From Schistocerca nitens (lineage: Eukaryota > Arthropoda > Insecta > Orthoptera > Acrididae), in assembly GCF_023898315.1 (NCBI RefSeq), contig NC_064614.1, positions 1,056,922,432 through 1,056,986,431 on the forward strand: 64,000 nt of DNA. The letters run 5' to 3'. The notes beneath the pieces are model-generated. The model was not told the origin of the DNA. It ran no database searches and saw only the letters and a program-made list of their open reading frames with translations. Both the position numbers and the translations under genes were made by a program. This document shows positions 1 through 11,902 of this stretch, in pieces. The first letter of the stretch is position 1. The number at the start of each line of letters is the position of its first letter.

Positions 1-10
1 TCCGTGTTTA

Positions 11-1215
11 TACACTAAAGTACCAGAGTAACTGGTAGAAGCATGAGTATTCAAATACAGAGACATGTAAACAGGCAGAATACTGCGCTGCGGTCGGCAA
101 CGCCTATAAAACACGACACCTGTATGGCGCCGATGTCACACCGGTTACTGTTGCTACAATAGCAGCTTAAAAAGATTTAAGTGAGCTTGAACATGTTGTA
201 CGCCGACTATGGCGCACAAGCGACGGGACACACCATCTTTCAGGTAGGGGTGATATGGAGATTTTCCTCTACGACCATTTCACGAGTCTACCATGAACAT
301 CAGGAATCCCCCTAAACTTCAAATCTCCGACATCGCTGCGGCAGGAAAAAGAGTCTCCATGAACGGGACCAACGACGACTGAAGAAAATCGTTCAGTATT
401 GTGACAGAAGTACAACCCTTCTGCAAATTGCTGCAGATTTCAATGCTGGGCAATCAACAAGTGTCAGCGTGCGAACCATTCAAAGAAATATCATTTATAC
501 GGGCTTTCAGAGTCTAAGGCGCACTTGTGTATCCTTGAAGACTGCACGACACAAAGCTTTAGGCCTCGTCTGGGTCCGTCAATGTCTACATTGGACTGTT
601 GATGACTAGAAACATGTTGCCTGGTCGGACGAGTCTCGTTTCAAATTGTATCGAGCGGATGGACGGGTATGAGTGACAACCTGATATATTCATGGACCCT
701 GCGTGCCAGTAGGAACTGTTAAAGCTGGTGTAGCCTCTGTAATGGTGTAGGACGTGAGCAGTTGGAATGATATGAGACGCCGGATACGTCTAGATACAAC
801 TCTGACAGGTGACATGTGCGTAAGCTTCCTGTCTCATCACCTGCATCGATTCGCGTTAATTGGGCAATTCCAGCAGGACATTGCGACACCATATACGTCC
901 AGAGTTGCTACAGAGTGGCTCAAGGAACACCCTTCTTTGTTTAAACACTTCCGTTGGCCGCCAAACTCCCCAAATATGAACATCATTGAGCATATTTGGG
1001 ATGTCTTGCAACGTGCTGTTCATAAGACATTTACACCCCTTCGTATTCTTAGGGATTTAAGGACAGCCCTGCAGAACTCATGCTGTTGATTCCCTACAGC
1101 ACTACTTCAGACATTAGTCGAATACATATCACGCCGTGTGGCGGCACTTCTGCGTGCTCGCAAGGCCCTACACGATATTACGTAGGTGCACCAGTTTCTT
1201 TTACTCTTCAGTGTA
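11..1215 (+). mobile_element. Tc1-like DNA transposon with paired terminal inverted repeats
   Basis: The left end (TACACTAAAG...AACTGGT) is matched, inverted, by the right end ending at 1215, and both ends are flanked by TA (9-10 and 1216-1217), the target duplication of Tc1/mariner elements. The interior reads on the plus strand as a decayed transposase. The element is about 1.2 kb, short for an autonomous Tc1 element but large enough for one transposase gene. It is inactive because the frame is broken in several places. Confidence 0.8.
210..1130 (+). pseudogene. Decayed Tc1-like transposase
   Basis: The helix-turn-helix part reads across roughly 210-560, with recognisable segments such as LLQIAADFNAG and SVRTIQRN. 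A WSDESRFKLY segment near 625-650 carries the first catalytic Asp. The longest open part (754-1089) holds FQQDIATPYTSRV, with the second Asp, and PNSPNMNIIEHIWD, with the Glu; about 36 residues separate Asp and Glu. Stop codons at about 607 and 670 and in the VMV*DV segment show it is dead. The transposase would act in the nucleus by cutting at the element's inverted repeats. Confidence 0.8.
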
Positions 1216-1217
1216 TA

Positions 1218-3700
1218 ATGATACTTGTCTTCCACGGTACGTTATTGACGGGAAATCTCTCCGATTAATTAATAACTATTGCTCAAGTTTTTTCTTAGAG
1301 TTCGTCTACATCTCAGCTAGACTTATCTTCACAGGAAGATAAAAACCATATTCCTTCACCAGCGCTTACACCTTATTAAACCTCGTTTGGTATTCTACAG
1401 GCTTTAGATTCGACAAACTTTGGGTGCTGTCGCGCTGTAATGGATCAGATAGTCTTGTCTGTACCTACAGACAGAAATTTCATCTGCGAATGGTTCGCAG
1501 TGGAAGGTATGCGCTGTGTTTTGTTGTGGCACCCATTGGGCCAGCAATCACAATTGGCGCCAAATGTAGCTGCGCTGTCGGAATCAAAATTAATTGACTG
1601 TTCAAGAAATATAGACGCCATGAAACTCATATTGGCAACAACAACAAAAACTGTTATGAAAGCGAGAAAGAGGTTGGATCAAAAATAAATATCGATTTTA
1701 TGAAGTATTTTCAGAAATAATTTTTTTGGAATGTACCCATGTATGGAAATAAAACGTGGGCGACAAACAGTACAGGGAAGATGTGAATATATTTTTTTTT
1801 AAATTCTGATTTTACAAAAGCATACTTAAGATCAGATGATTATATCAGGTAACCAGAAAGGGACACTAATTCGAATATGATGAAAAATGAATTTTATGGT
1901 ACAATTTGACTAAAAGAATCAATACTTTGATTGGACCCATCCTGATGTCTTAAGCTGTAGTTAATTTCCTGAGTTGGGATGGCAGTCACACAGTGCTGTA
2001 TTTCAAGCCTAAAATTGTCAGTTTATTCTCAGGATGCCACATAACTACCAATGACGGTCTCACTACAATCCACGTCTTTATTAAAGTCACAGTGCATACA
2101 GTTTAGCTGAAGTGTAAAGTCTGAATATTTATTACCGTAGTTTATGAATCTTGAAGAATACACAAATCCGAAGAGTAAAGTCAAATGATCACTTTTTTTA
2201 CAAAAAATCCAAATTAAGAGAGGTAAATGACCCTCTGAATGCGAAGTCCAAACTAAGAAAGTTAAATGATCACTTAGACGCAAAACAAGCACTTATTGCC
2301 GGGGAGAGCTGGATGTTCGACAAATGGCGTCCCGATGATCAAGGCTTGTCTGTTCGGTGAAGTCTGACGTAACTCGCTGAAGTGGAGCTGTAACCGGAAC
2401 TGGAGCTCTGGTGCTTCTAAAATATCGGATCTGCGCAAGGTTACGTGTCGCGCTCACTTGCTGTCACGTGGTAAGCGCTGGGAAATAGTATTTTGTGTGC
2501 CGGCTCGTAAAGATGGTATTTTTATTGCTGTCGTCTGCGAGATTGGGCAACCCGGCAGACCCGACTGTACTGCGGTATGGCCTAAATTCAAGGGTACAGG
2601 TAAAAAGAGACTGTCTTGTTTCAGGGATGACGTTCAAGTGAATGGAAGCTGCGGTAGTTATTCGGAGGCGAAGATGTGCATTATAAAATAGCTTGAAGAG
2701 TGGCATGAAACCATTTTTCATTCCGAAGAGTTGAAAAGCAACTTTTCTTACCTGGGATTACTTTGCCAGAGAAACAAGAAACTCGTGAACTACAGCATTG
2801 TAACTATGGTTATTGCAGTTTATCTGTTGTCTGTGAGTGGACTGTAATATGGAGTGCAATTTTTCTAACTCGTTAACTCTGTGCTGCATTGGGGAAAACG
2901 GAAAACCACGAAATTTTGGCACTTTTCGAAGTTTTTCTCCATAAATATTTTCCCCTGCACTGTACGACGTAAAGTATTTAGGTCGTTCTTGTGGATCGTT
3001 TAATTTTCGACAACTTGCACTAGTTGAACGTCTTTTTACATAATATAATTGCCAAGACAGAGAGCTTTAACGGAGCACAGATTCCTTCATCATCAAAAAA
3101 CTGCATAAATGGAACCTTATAGCAATATAACTTTAATGTTATAACATTTATTAAAAGCATAATAACGAAATTCTAACGATTAACGTTTAGCAGCTACATG
3201 AGGATTCCTCCCAGCCCCCTCCCCCACACATAGATTGGAGAGCTGGGTGGCCAGGTACGGAGGTGCCCTTAGGAGACGCAAGCAGTCGGTGTCATCCACC
3301 TCCAGCCACCGCTTACCATGTCTGCCTGAGCTATTGTTAAAATTTGGACTTCTGCTCTATGAATTCAGTACTCCCTTATGCGTAGCCTATGGAGACTTCA
3401 TCAAAGCTTAACAGGAGGAAAATCTAATAGGAAAATCTAAACAACACGAACATATGGCGACTTCCTGTGTTGTATCCAGTGTTGTCTAAACATCCATCAA
3501 TCGTTGAGTGTAAGGAGATAGTGTCACGTAGTACCGGAAAAACTGGTCACCATGAGATGAACATTGATTTAGCTCTATGAATTAATGACGTTGGCCTCCG
3601 TCAATTGAATCCCGTTCCGGCTGTACAGGAAGTACTCTAGGGCATTGGCTTTATACGTAGCTTGCATCTATTGCGTATATTGCGTTCAGCACAAAGACAC
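1218..3700. other. Unassigned stretch
   Basis: I see no gene or classifiable element here. Open frames at 1440-1688, 2151-2360 and 2458-2691 are under 85 codons and have no motif I recognise. A short G+C-richer patch at about 3200-3320 resembles nothing I can name. Confidence 0.4.
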
Positions 3701-3739
3701 AAGAGACTGAGAAAAAGCTCAGGTAACTACGTATAGAAC

Positions 3740-5126
3740 GAAGGATAAAAGAATTAACACGCAGAATTACAGACCAATATCCTTACCATCGTTTGTTGCG
3801 GAGTTCTTACATTCTTAGTTAAAATTAAAAAAAAGTTCCTTTGGACAGAAAACTGTATGTCCAAAAATCAGCAAGAATTTAGAAAGCTTCGCTAGTGAGA
3901 AACTCAGCCTCCCCTATTTTTATATGAACCATGTATCAAGGGCAACAGGCAGATTCCTATTGCTAGGTTCCCGGAAAAGGTTTACCTGGAGACTGTTAAC
4001 GAATGTACGAGCATGTGAGTGACTCTAAGACTTCTTAAGTAACAAAAGCCAATAATTTGTCCTCAACGACGAGTGTTTATCAGATGAGTGTATCGTCAGC
4101 AGTGCCCCAGGGAAATACGATAGAATTGCTCTTATTCTCTGTGTTCATAAGTGATCTGATGGGCAGGGTGAGCACCAACCGGCAGTTGTTTGTTTATGGA
4201 GTTGTCGTGTGCTGGAAGACGTCGTCGTTGAGTAATTGTTGGTGTATAGTAGGTGACTTAGACAAAATATCTAGTTAGTGTGATTAATGGCAGTTTGTTC
4301 TAAATGTAGTATGATATAAGTTAATGCAGATGAGTAGGTAAAACAAATCGGTAATGTTCGAATACAACATTAATAGTGTGCTGCTCAAAACAGTCATATC
4401 GATAAAATATCTAGGCTTAACACTGCAAAGCTGTATGAAATGGACGAGCATGTAAGGATTGTGGCAGGGAAGGTGAATGGTCGACCTCAGTTGATTGGGC
4501 TTCTGAATTACTGCTACGGTGTTTGGGATACCCTCGAGGTCAGAGTAAAGGAAGATATCGAAGAAATTCAGAGGCTGGCTGCTAGATTTGTCACTGATCG
4601 GTTCTATCAACAAACTGGTATTGTCTAGATGGTTCGTGAACTCAAGTGGGGATCCCTGACAGGAAAACGAACTTCTTTTCGCGAAACAATATTAAGAAAA
4701 TTTAGAGAACAGGCATTTGAAGCTGAATATAGAACATATTGCGAAAAGGCCATGGATAAAAGGAATTAGGGTTCGTACCGAGGCATTTATATAATCGTTT
4801 TTCCCTTACTCTATTTGTGATTGGACCAGGAGAGGAAGTTAAAAAAAATGGCTCTGAGCACTATGGGACTTAACATCCGAGGTCATCAGTCCCCTAGAAC
4901 CTACAACTACTTAAACCTAACTAAGGACATCACACACATCCATGCCCGAGGCAGGATTCGAACCTGCGACCGTAGCAGTCACGCGGTTCCAGATTGAAGC
5001 TCCTAGAGCCGCTCGGTCACAGCGGCCGGCAGGAAAGAAAGTGACTGGTAGTGATACAAGGAACCCACTGACGTGTACTGTTCGGTAGCTTGCGGAGTAT
5101 GTGTGTATATTTGTATATGTAGAAAG
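3740..5126 (+). mobile_element. CR1-like non-LTR retrotransposon, 3' fragment
   Basis: Broken reverse-transcriptase frames include VSSAVPQGNTIELLLFSVFI at about 4085-4150, a decayed VPQGS...LLF...NDL motif. A later frame, at 4440-4628, reads ...RVKEDIEEIQRLAARFVTDR, matching the usual IEKVQRRAARFV region near the LINE C-terminus. The copy ends near 5126 with a GGTAGCTTGCGGAGTATGT-type 3' end and degenerate TGTAGA-like repeats. A SINE at 4840-5030 interrupts the 3' part. It is 5'-truncated and full of stops. Confidence 0.65.
4840..5030 (-). repeat. SINE family A, copy 1
   Basis: This family is a tRNA-derived SINE of about 195 bp. Read 5' to 3', it starts GGCCGGC, has an RNA polymerase III A-box-like GTGGCCGAGCGGTT and B-box GGTTCGAATCC in a tRNA-like head, then a unique body (TCCTTAGGTTAGTTAGG, GGGGACTGATGACC) and a tail ending GAGCCATTTGAACC with T/A-rich ends. 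Here it lies on the minus strand. A decayed target duplication is visible at 4828-4839 and 5031-5042, 10 of 12 matching. It sits inside a LINE 3' end. Confidence 0.9.
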
Positions 5127-8100
5127 CTGCAGATGCAGAAGAAAGCGCTAATTATCAATTCAGTAAGGCTTACTCTGATCACATTATCTGTTGTGTTTTC
5201 GAATGCTCCGTGTGCTGATAAAAAGTTATTCCAAATGTACTACATAACTTGTTTTGTCTTATTGAATTTATGTTCTTACCCACGAATGTAAGAAAACATA
5301 TAGAATGCAACAAATCAAAATACGTTTTCGACGGTTAGCACTTTCCTTCACAGTCATCTCTATTAGCATCAGCTGCATAAAAGTGCAACGAGAAGATTTT
5401 GAGGGATGTTGTTGCTCTAGTATCAGTTGCATGTAGCAGGAAAATTGTAGACGAGAAGTGCACAATCGATACTCTTACTTTCTTTCGACGAATTTCCATT
5501 GCCGAACAATCTAAATGTAACCGTACCAAATGCACCTCTCGACTGAGGATGATATCAGGAACGACACAAATTCAGCGTTTTATGCAGCTTTCGCTCCTAT
5601 AAAAAAGTAGACCCTGGGATGAACACATGTGCATTAATGGACGGTGAGTAGCTACTGTATAATTTTTTATGCTATACGACAGCTACGTTCGAGTCAGTGT
5701 TCCAAATCTAAGTGGACTATGTGGACTTCTGATGTAATATCAGCGTTGTTGACAGATATCCTAATGGCATACGTTATCATAGCGCTAAAACAGTGGGCTT
5801 CACTGGAGTCGTCCACAAAAGTAGTTTTCTCAGCAAGTGCCGTTAGAGCCCCACAGCAAAAGCAACTTCGTTTCGACGGTTATCACTAAAGTGGCTACAC
5901 AGAGCACTGTGGTAAAGCAGGCAATAGCAGATTCCAATGTGACGACAGTGAACACTGTTGTATCAAAGGCTGATATTTGTGACAGTCTAGCTGACACATA
6001 TGCCACGAAGATATCGTGGTACTCATAGCATTATATTGTTCGCTTTGGATAAAGGAAGAAGAAAGACAGCACGATGCACAAGAAAAATCCATTATTATTT
6101 TCTAACAGCCAAATTTATGAAACGTGGAAATAGTTTCTTGTGATATTGTACGGTCTACACTGGACAACCTTGGCCACTCGCAAATCTCTAAATCTGCAGC
6201 AGGCGCCAAATTTCGACTTCAGAGGTTACCGCCTACTCGAAACACTTCTGGTACCTACCTGCAAGAGTAACGAAAATATTCAACCTTTTTGATTCTTGAC
6301 GGAAACAAGAGCCGGGGTAGTTACGTCTAAAACAACGAAAAATGTAGTTCGAGACTTATTATTGACTGTCAGTTCCTGGAATGTACGAAAGAATGGAAAC
6401 ACGGAGGCCTGCAGCTTCAAAAAGCAGCCGCTGTACTCTGCTGTTGGCGAAGTCTATTGCGGCCGTATATGCGCAAATTATCCGTGCTGGACTTCAATGG
6501 GAAGCATGCTTTATTGTTCGATTCTGTATTCTGCTACATATTTTCGTTTCTAAACATACATTTATCTCAGAAGAAATGTCGTTCTATGTGAAGGGGTGAA
6601 GTGTTATTGACGTTGTTAAGCTTTGTCATTTAGAAGCACGTTCCACGAAAAACCTGATTTTTTCCGTTTTGACGCACCTTTTTTACAGATGAGCATCCCA
6701 CTGAAGTAGGGATGTGATGGGGGCGGGCATAATCAATACCTATTCTTTTTGCTGTTTATATGAATAATTTGGATGTTTTCCTTTGAAGCTTAGTATTTGG
6801 TGCAAAGGTATATTCGGCCAGTGCAAACTGTAGAAAATTTTACACTCTGCAAAAATGGTGCAAGTGTTTTCTGTCGTAGGAAGCAGAAGAAAGAATTCAT
6901 AGAGCGGTTTTTCAGTCATCTTAAGTTATCACAAAATTGTCAAAGAATCTAAGTTTCCAACTAATATAACCTAAGTACATAAGGTGCTGTGTACTTGCCG
7001 GCTAGACTTTGTAAGCTGTGAAATAGTCTTGAGTGAACTACTCACTATTATTGTCCCCACTATATCTCTTGAGAACCGAAATTACCACCGTGAAGCTAAA
7101 TTATAATCTTCCTTTCCCCTTTTCGAGCATACTTTCGTTTTTATTTCATTATTTGCACACATTGCGGTTAGTCGCAGCGAAGACACTTTGCGCAGATTTA
7201 TCTAGTTTTGCATGTAGAGCGTTCGAACATAATAGTAAAGTTGATTATAGTGTTTTCCAAGTCATCGAATGCCCTTCCTTCTTACAAATGAAGTGAATTT
7301 CACGCTAAATTAAATGTCCAGTTTGTAGCGTTTTCGCACATTAGTCGCCAGTGAGCGCTAATTAAACGTCAGGGTATCGCAGTTGTTCCGCCAGAGAGCG
7401 CCAGCTAATCATATCAACCAGCCTGTTCGGTGGCTGCACACGAATTGTGTTCCGTGGTCGAACAATCCAATCTGGAGTAAACTGGGACAATTAGTGGTAT
7501 CACAGGGCTAATTGCGCGGGACGGCTGGCCCCCTAATCTCAGTGCTCTCTGACTCACGAGCTCAAGGCATCTTGACTCACCCCATGATAGATGTGTCGGT
7601 GATAAGCTGAGTACGGGTATGGTTCAAAATTCAAAGATGCGGTAAGATAAAATCGCTCCTAAAGTATTTGTAGCTGGCTGCAGTGTTCCTTGCAAAGGGA
7701 AGATCATTTTTCTGACTACAATTTTACAGCGCGTTCACATTATTCAGCATTTACCTTGAAAGGTGTGTATTTGATATACACTATGATAGTTTTAGTTAGA
7801 TACATCGCAAAACTTCTTAAGAGATTACAGAGATTCTTAAGTATCAGTTCGAAACTTCTCTGATGTTATGCTTAACACATTGCATTCATACACATAAAAA
7901 TAGGTGTATTTACGTCTGTATGTTCGGAATCTTCCTGCTAAACCATTGGACTGACTTCTACCAAACTTTATACGTATGTCACTTATTGTCTGGAAGGAAT
8001 CGCCGTGCGGATAAGAACTATATGCCTTTCAGAAGGGTGGGGGCACAGATGAAACAGGAATGTAGCCCATGATGCACGAATTGCCAGATTTGATTCATCC

Positions 8101-8290
8101 AGTACTGAAGAAAGAGAGCACTTATTGACTTGCAACTTACTTCACACAGTGTCAAACCGTTACGAAAATTTCTCTTGCTCACAACCCCAACAAAATGAAA
8201 GAAAAAAAAAGTTTATCGCTTACTATATTTTCACTATTTATACTGTAAAACTGCCGCATTAAGCGTGGTGTTTTAATTTATTACTTCTTT
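5127..8290. other. Unassigned stretch
   Basis: No convincing gene or element. Open frames such as 5399-5602, 5644-5889, 6296-6553 and 7033-7296 are short, mutually overlapping on both strands and motif-free. 7330-7450 has a G+C-richer patch containing CGCCAGTGAGCGC and CGCCAGAGAGCGCC, possibly an old repeat. Confidence 0.4.
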
Positions 8291-8329
8291 TCTACTAACT
8301 CTATTTGCAAGACCTTTCACAGACAGTAT

Positions 8330-8938
8330 TCACATGCACCGCTGAATAAATCTCCAGGAGTAGTTGGATCGAGAGTGGGAGGTTCAGGAGGTAGAGAGAG
8401 GGGAAGAAGGAGATGGGAACAGATGTGGGACAGGAGGAAATGAATAGAGAAAGAGTAGAGGGAAATGGGCAGAGGAAGCCTAGAGGGGGAATGGACAGAG
8501 GAAGGAGAGGTGAGGAGATGGACAGACAGGGTGGAAGGAGAAGATGGACTGGGAGATGAAGAGGAGGAAGTGGACTGAGAGAAGCAAGAGGTGATGGACA
8601 GACGGGGAGAGGAAATGGGCAGAGAAAGGGGCAGATGGAAAAGGTGAAATGAGAGAGAGGGGAACAGGAGAGAGTGAGGAGAGGAGAAGATAGAGCTGAT
8701 GAAGAGAAAGAGAGGAGCAAGAGAAGATGGACTGAGACTGGTAATTGAGGAGGTAGACAGAGAAACGGGAGGCAGAGATAAATACCGATATGGGGGAGGA
8801 GGAGGTGGTGGAGAGAAGGGGGAAGAGGAGATGTACAGAGATGGGGAGGAGAAAATGGGCAGAAAGAGAAGGAAGAAACAGCTGGGTTAGTAGAATTGGA
8901 ATAAATACAACCAGGGAAACCCTGAGTACTGAGCTAGT
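8330..8938 (-). repeat. Purine-rich dispersed repeat, copy 1
   Basis: About 500 bp (8370-8885) are almost only A and G on the plus strand, built of degenerate ~25-35-bp units around GAGGAGATGGACAGA. On the minus strand the repeat starts at about 8938 with CTAGCTCAGTACTCAGGG, a decayed form of the head seen again at 20345. The open frames here (8301-8720, 8480-9061) only reflect the base bias. Confidence 0.65.
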
Positions 8939-9075
8939 TGTATGTGCATTGATTTGGTTATACGCTGCCTGGCGGCGCTGAAGCACATTATGCGGTAAGA
9001 GAAGTATATGAGCGCAGTGGAGACGAATGCGGAAGCTTTCCAGCGACGGCAGGTGGCGCAAATGCGAAATCCACC

Positions 9076-9483
9076 GACTTAAGAGAATTGGACAAAAGCC
9101 AGATTGATGTGGCGCAGTGCCTGTGAGCGAGCATCTCGCAGACGGCGAAGCTGGTCGGCTGTTTGCGTGCTGCTGTTGTGAGCGTCTATATAAAGTAGTT
9201 GAAGACTGCTGAAATCACGAGTAGGCGAATAAAAATTGGACGTCCGTACTTCATCACAGCACATAGGAACCGGAGGCTTGGCCGTTCTCTACAGCAAGAT
9301 AGGCGTCGATCTTTGGCAGATCTGATGGCAGAGTAAAATGCTGGCACAGCCTCAAGTGTTTTGGTGGACACCGTTCAGTAAACAGAGTTGAACATGGTGT
9401 GCATCAGCAGAGCACCCCTACGTGTTTCCATGTTGAACCGACAACATCGTCAGGTATGATTACTGTGGGCGTGGGATCACCAA
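9076..9483 (+). pseudogene. Tc1-like transposase, N-terminal fragment
   Basis: In shifting frames the plus strand reads ELDKSQIDVAQCL, then ISQTAKLVGCLRAAVVSVYI, which matches the first helix-turn-helix of Tc1-like transposases (SISKTAALVGCSRSAVVSIY type). It continues with QQDRRRSLADLMAE and APLRVSMLNRQHRQ, the second DNA-binding part. The fragment runs straight into a SINE at 9484, and no catalytic domain follows, so the 3' half is missing. Confidence 0.7.
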
Positions 9484-9680
9484 GCCGGACGGGGTGGCCG
9501 AGCGGTTCTAGTCACTTCAGTCCGGAACCGCGCGACCGCCACGGTCGCAGGTTCGAATCCTGCCTCGGGCATGGATGTGTGTGATGTCCTTAGGTTAGTT
9601 AGGTTTAAGTAGTTCTAAGTTCTAGGGGACTGATGACCTCAGATGTTGAGTCCCATAGTGCTCAGAGCCATTTGAACCAA
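9484..9680 (+). repeat. SINE family A, copy 2
   Basis: Full-length plus-strand copy with A-box GTGGCCGAGCGGTT, B-box GGTTCGAATCC and the GAGCCATTTGAACC tail. I cannot find a clear target duplication. It lies at the broken edge of a Tc1-like transposase fragment. Confidence 0.9.
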
Positions 9681-10370
9681 GCGATCGTGTAAGTAAATAC
9701 TAGCAACGAGCTCAAGACCGGAAAGACGAAACTGTTTGTCGCAATGAACAGAAAATTTTAATTATTTCTTTTTTGTCAAATATGTAAATTGTAAGAAAAA
9801 AGTATTTTACAAAATTATAAATACTCTGACTGATGTCTCATATCTGACGGCCCACAAAAGGAAATTTACACTGCCTGCTGTAAGCGTAAGAAATTTATTG
9901 ATTGCCTAACTTGTGGTAAGAAAAGTACAAACAAAATAAGAAATAACAAATAATATAAATGCATTTTCTCTGACAACCTGTCTGTTATTTGCTTAGTACC
10001 TAAGTAATTTCCTTTCTTCTCCTTCTTGTTCATCATCACTGGTAGTTTCACTTTCGACGTGATTTTATTGTGAAGAATCACAGAAACCACCCATCATCGT
10101 TTATTTTATGGTGGCAGACATAATGTGTATCGATACATGCTGGAAATTTATGACGGACTATTTATTACAAAATTTTTAAGTAATACATTTAAATACTGTT
10201 TCTGGCAGTTAGGGACCATCGTAAGGGAAAGGAGGTTAACTTGGACAAAGTTTTCGCGTAAAGTTATAAATGTCAACTATTTTTAAATTTGATTAAATGT
10301 CAGACAACGCCTGTGATAAAGAGACAATTCAAAGGAGTATGTAAAAACAAGATTGCAGACAAAGAACTTG
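9681..10370. other. Unassigned A+T-rich stretch
   Basis: No gene seen. The 74-codon minus-strand frame at 9866-10090 has no recognisable motif. Confidence 0.4.
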
Positions 10371-10785
10371 ACCCCACCACACCGTATTAGTATTTAGGGG
10401 TAATACTAACAGGATGCATGAAAGAAGACGATCACGTAAAATCAGTATTAGTAAAGGCAAAAGGAAGAACAGGATTTATTGGAAGGGTTCTGGGAAACTT
10501 CAGGGCATTATAAAGAAAATCACGTACAAGAAGCTAGTGTGACCAGTCCTTATGTACTGTTCGAGGTTTTGGTTTATTATGAAGTTGGTATGACAACAGA
10601 AATCGGATTCAGAGCCACACAGCTAGACAGTAGCAGGCCAGCATGGTCCATACGGAAACTTAACAAAAATGCTGAAGAGCTTAAATTAGAGTCGGAAGAA
10701 AAAGGACGTACTCCTCACGAGAGTCTATACGGTTCACTTAGAGACCCTGCATTCGAAGAAGACCGTGCGAACATTATATAATCAT
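10371..10785 (+). pseudogene. CR1/Jockey-like LINE reverse transcriptase, C-terminal fragment
   Basis: Plus-strand frames read YLGVILTGCMKEDDHVKSVL then KAKGRTGFIGRVLG, the region just after the RT catalytic domain. In another frame, within 10479-10781, comes LKLESEEKGRT...LYGSLRDPAFEE. The YADD box is absent because the copy is truncated upstream. It is broken by frameshifts and stops. Confidence 0.65.
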
Positions 10786-10830
10786 ATAATCGCTTAGAGA
10801 TCATGAGAATAAGGTCAGAGAGTTTAAGGT

Positions 10831-11023
10831 TCAAAATGGCTCTGAGCACTATGCGACTTAACTTCTGAGGTCATCAGTCGCCTAGAACTTAGAACTAATT
10901 AAACCTAACTAACCTAAGGACATCACACACATCCATGCCCAAGGCAGGATTCGAACCTGCGACCATAGCGGTCACCCGGTTTCAGACTGTAGCGCCTAGA
11001 ACCGCACGGCCACTACGGCCGGC
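10831..11023 (-). repeat. SINE family A, copy 3
   Basis: Minus-strand copy flanked by a perfect 13-bp target duplication GAGAGTTTAAGGT (10818-10830 and 11024-11036). Confidence 0.95.
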
Positions 11024-11089
11024 GAGAGTTTAAGGTAGTGACAGATGCTTATATGTATATACACGCTGATGATCCTAATCATTAAGACC

Positions 11090-11865
11090 ACCAGGTTAAT
11101 AGCGTGCCGGTCTGCCTTTGTAACACAATACAGCAGCGATTCAGAGTAGCATGGATCGATAAGTCCATCGATAAGTCCTTGAAGTGTTCGACGTATGTGG
11201 CACTAAATGTCTATGCACGGGTTACGCAACTCCCGTAAATTGCGGGCCGCTGCTTTCAGGACGCGGAGCTGGCGTCATATCGTCTCTGATGGTTACAATC
11301 GGGTTCATATAAGGCGAATTTTGTTGCCAATCCTACGTGAGTTCAATATCGTGCTCCTCAGTTCACAAAAGGGTGAATCTGGCCTAATGACATGGGTAGG
11401 TACGCTGCTGGAAGATCCATCAGGGAGACATCAAATATGAATGGTTGCAGATGGTCCTCAGTAACGTTCGCACGTTCTACAGATATCATAGTGCCTTCAA
11501 TTACTATCACTGATATCGTGTAAGCACAAGTGAATGTTCCCGATAGCTGGAAGGCATTGCTCCACCGACCAGTGACCATGGTGTGATGCACGTCCCGAGC
11601 AGCTGTTCACCTGGATGACAGCGTATCTCAACACGACCTTTGTCTTCCTGAAACAAAAACTGTAATTATTCCTATCGGGTGACACGATTCCGTTGATACC
11701 ATGCCATACCTCGTTGATGACGTACCAAATTCAGTTGTAATTGACGATTTCGTTGAGTCAACATTGTGACATATAGGGCTCGTGTGCTGCGGTTCCCCTT
11801 GTTCAACAACGTGCGCTGAAGAATGTGCTTCAAAACGCTTGTTAAAAAACCAGAACTGTACTCTG
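11090..11865 (-). pseudogene. Tc1-like transposase remnant
   Basis: On the minus strand, frames read GTFTCAYTISVIVIEGTM (within 11358-11591), which fits the block between the first and second catalytic Asp of Tc1-like transposases (...WGTFTWASMGPVVVIEGTM type). The C-terminal part lies at about 11150-11270 and the linker part, TRLSSAFLLG-like, above 11700. Many frameshifts and a probable deletion around the second Asp make it dead. No terminal repeats were identified. Confidence 0.6.
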
Positions 11866-11902
11866 TGTCGGATGATCATGGTTTTAGGCTCAGTAGCATT
11901 TA

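Noticed and set aside
8301..9061. 139- and 193-codon minus-strand open frames (Ser/Pro/Leu-rich)
   Set aside because: They follow from the one-sided purine content of the repeat. No domain, no start context, overlapping frames equally open.
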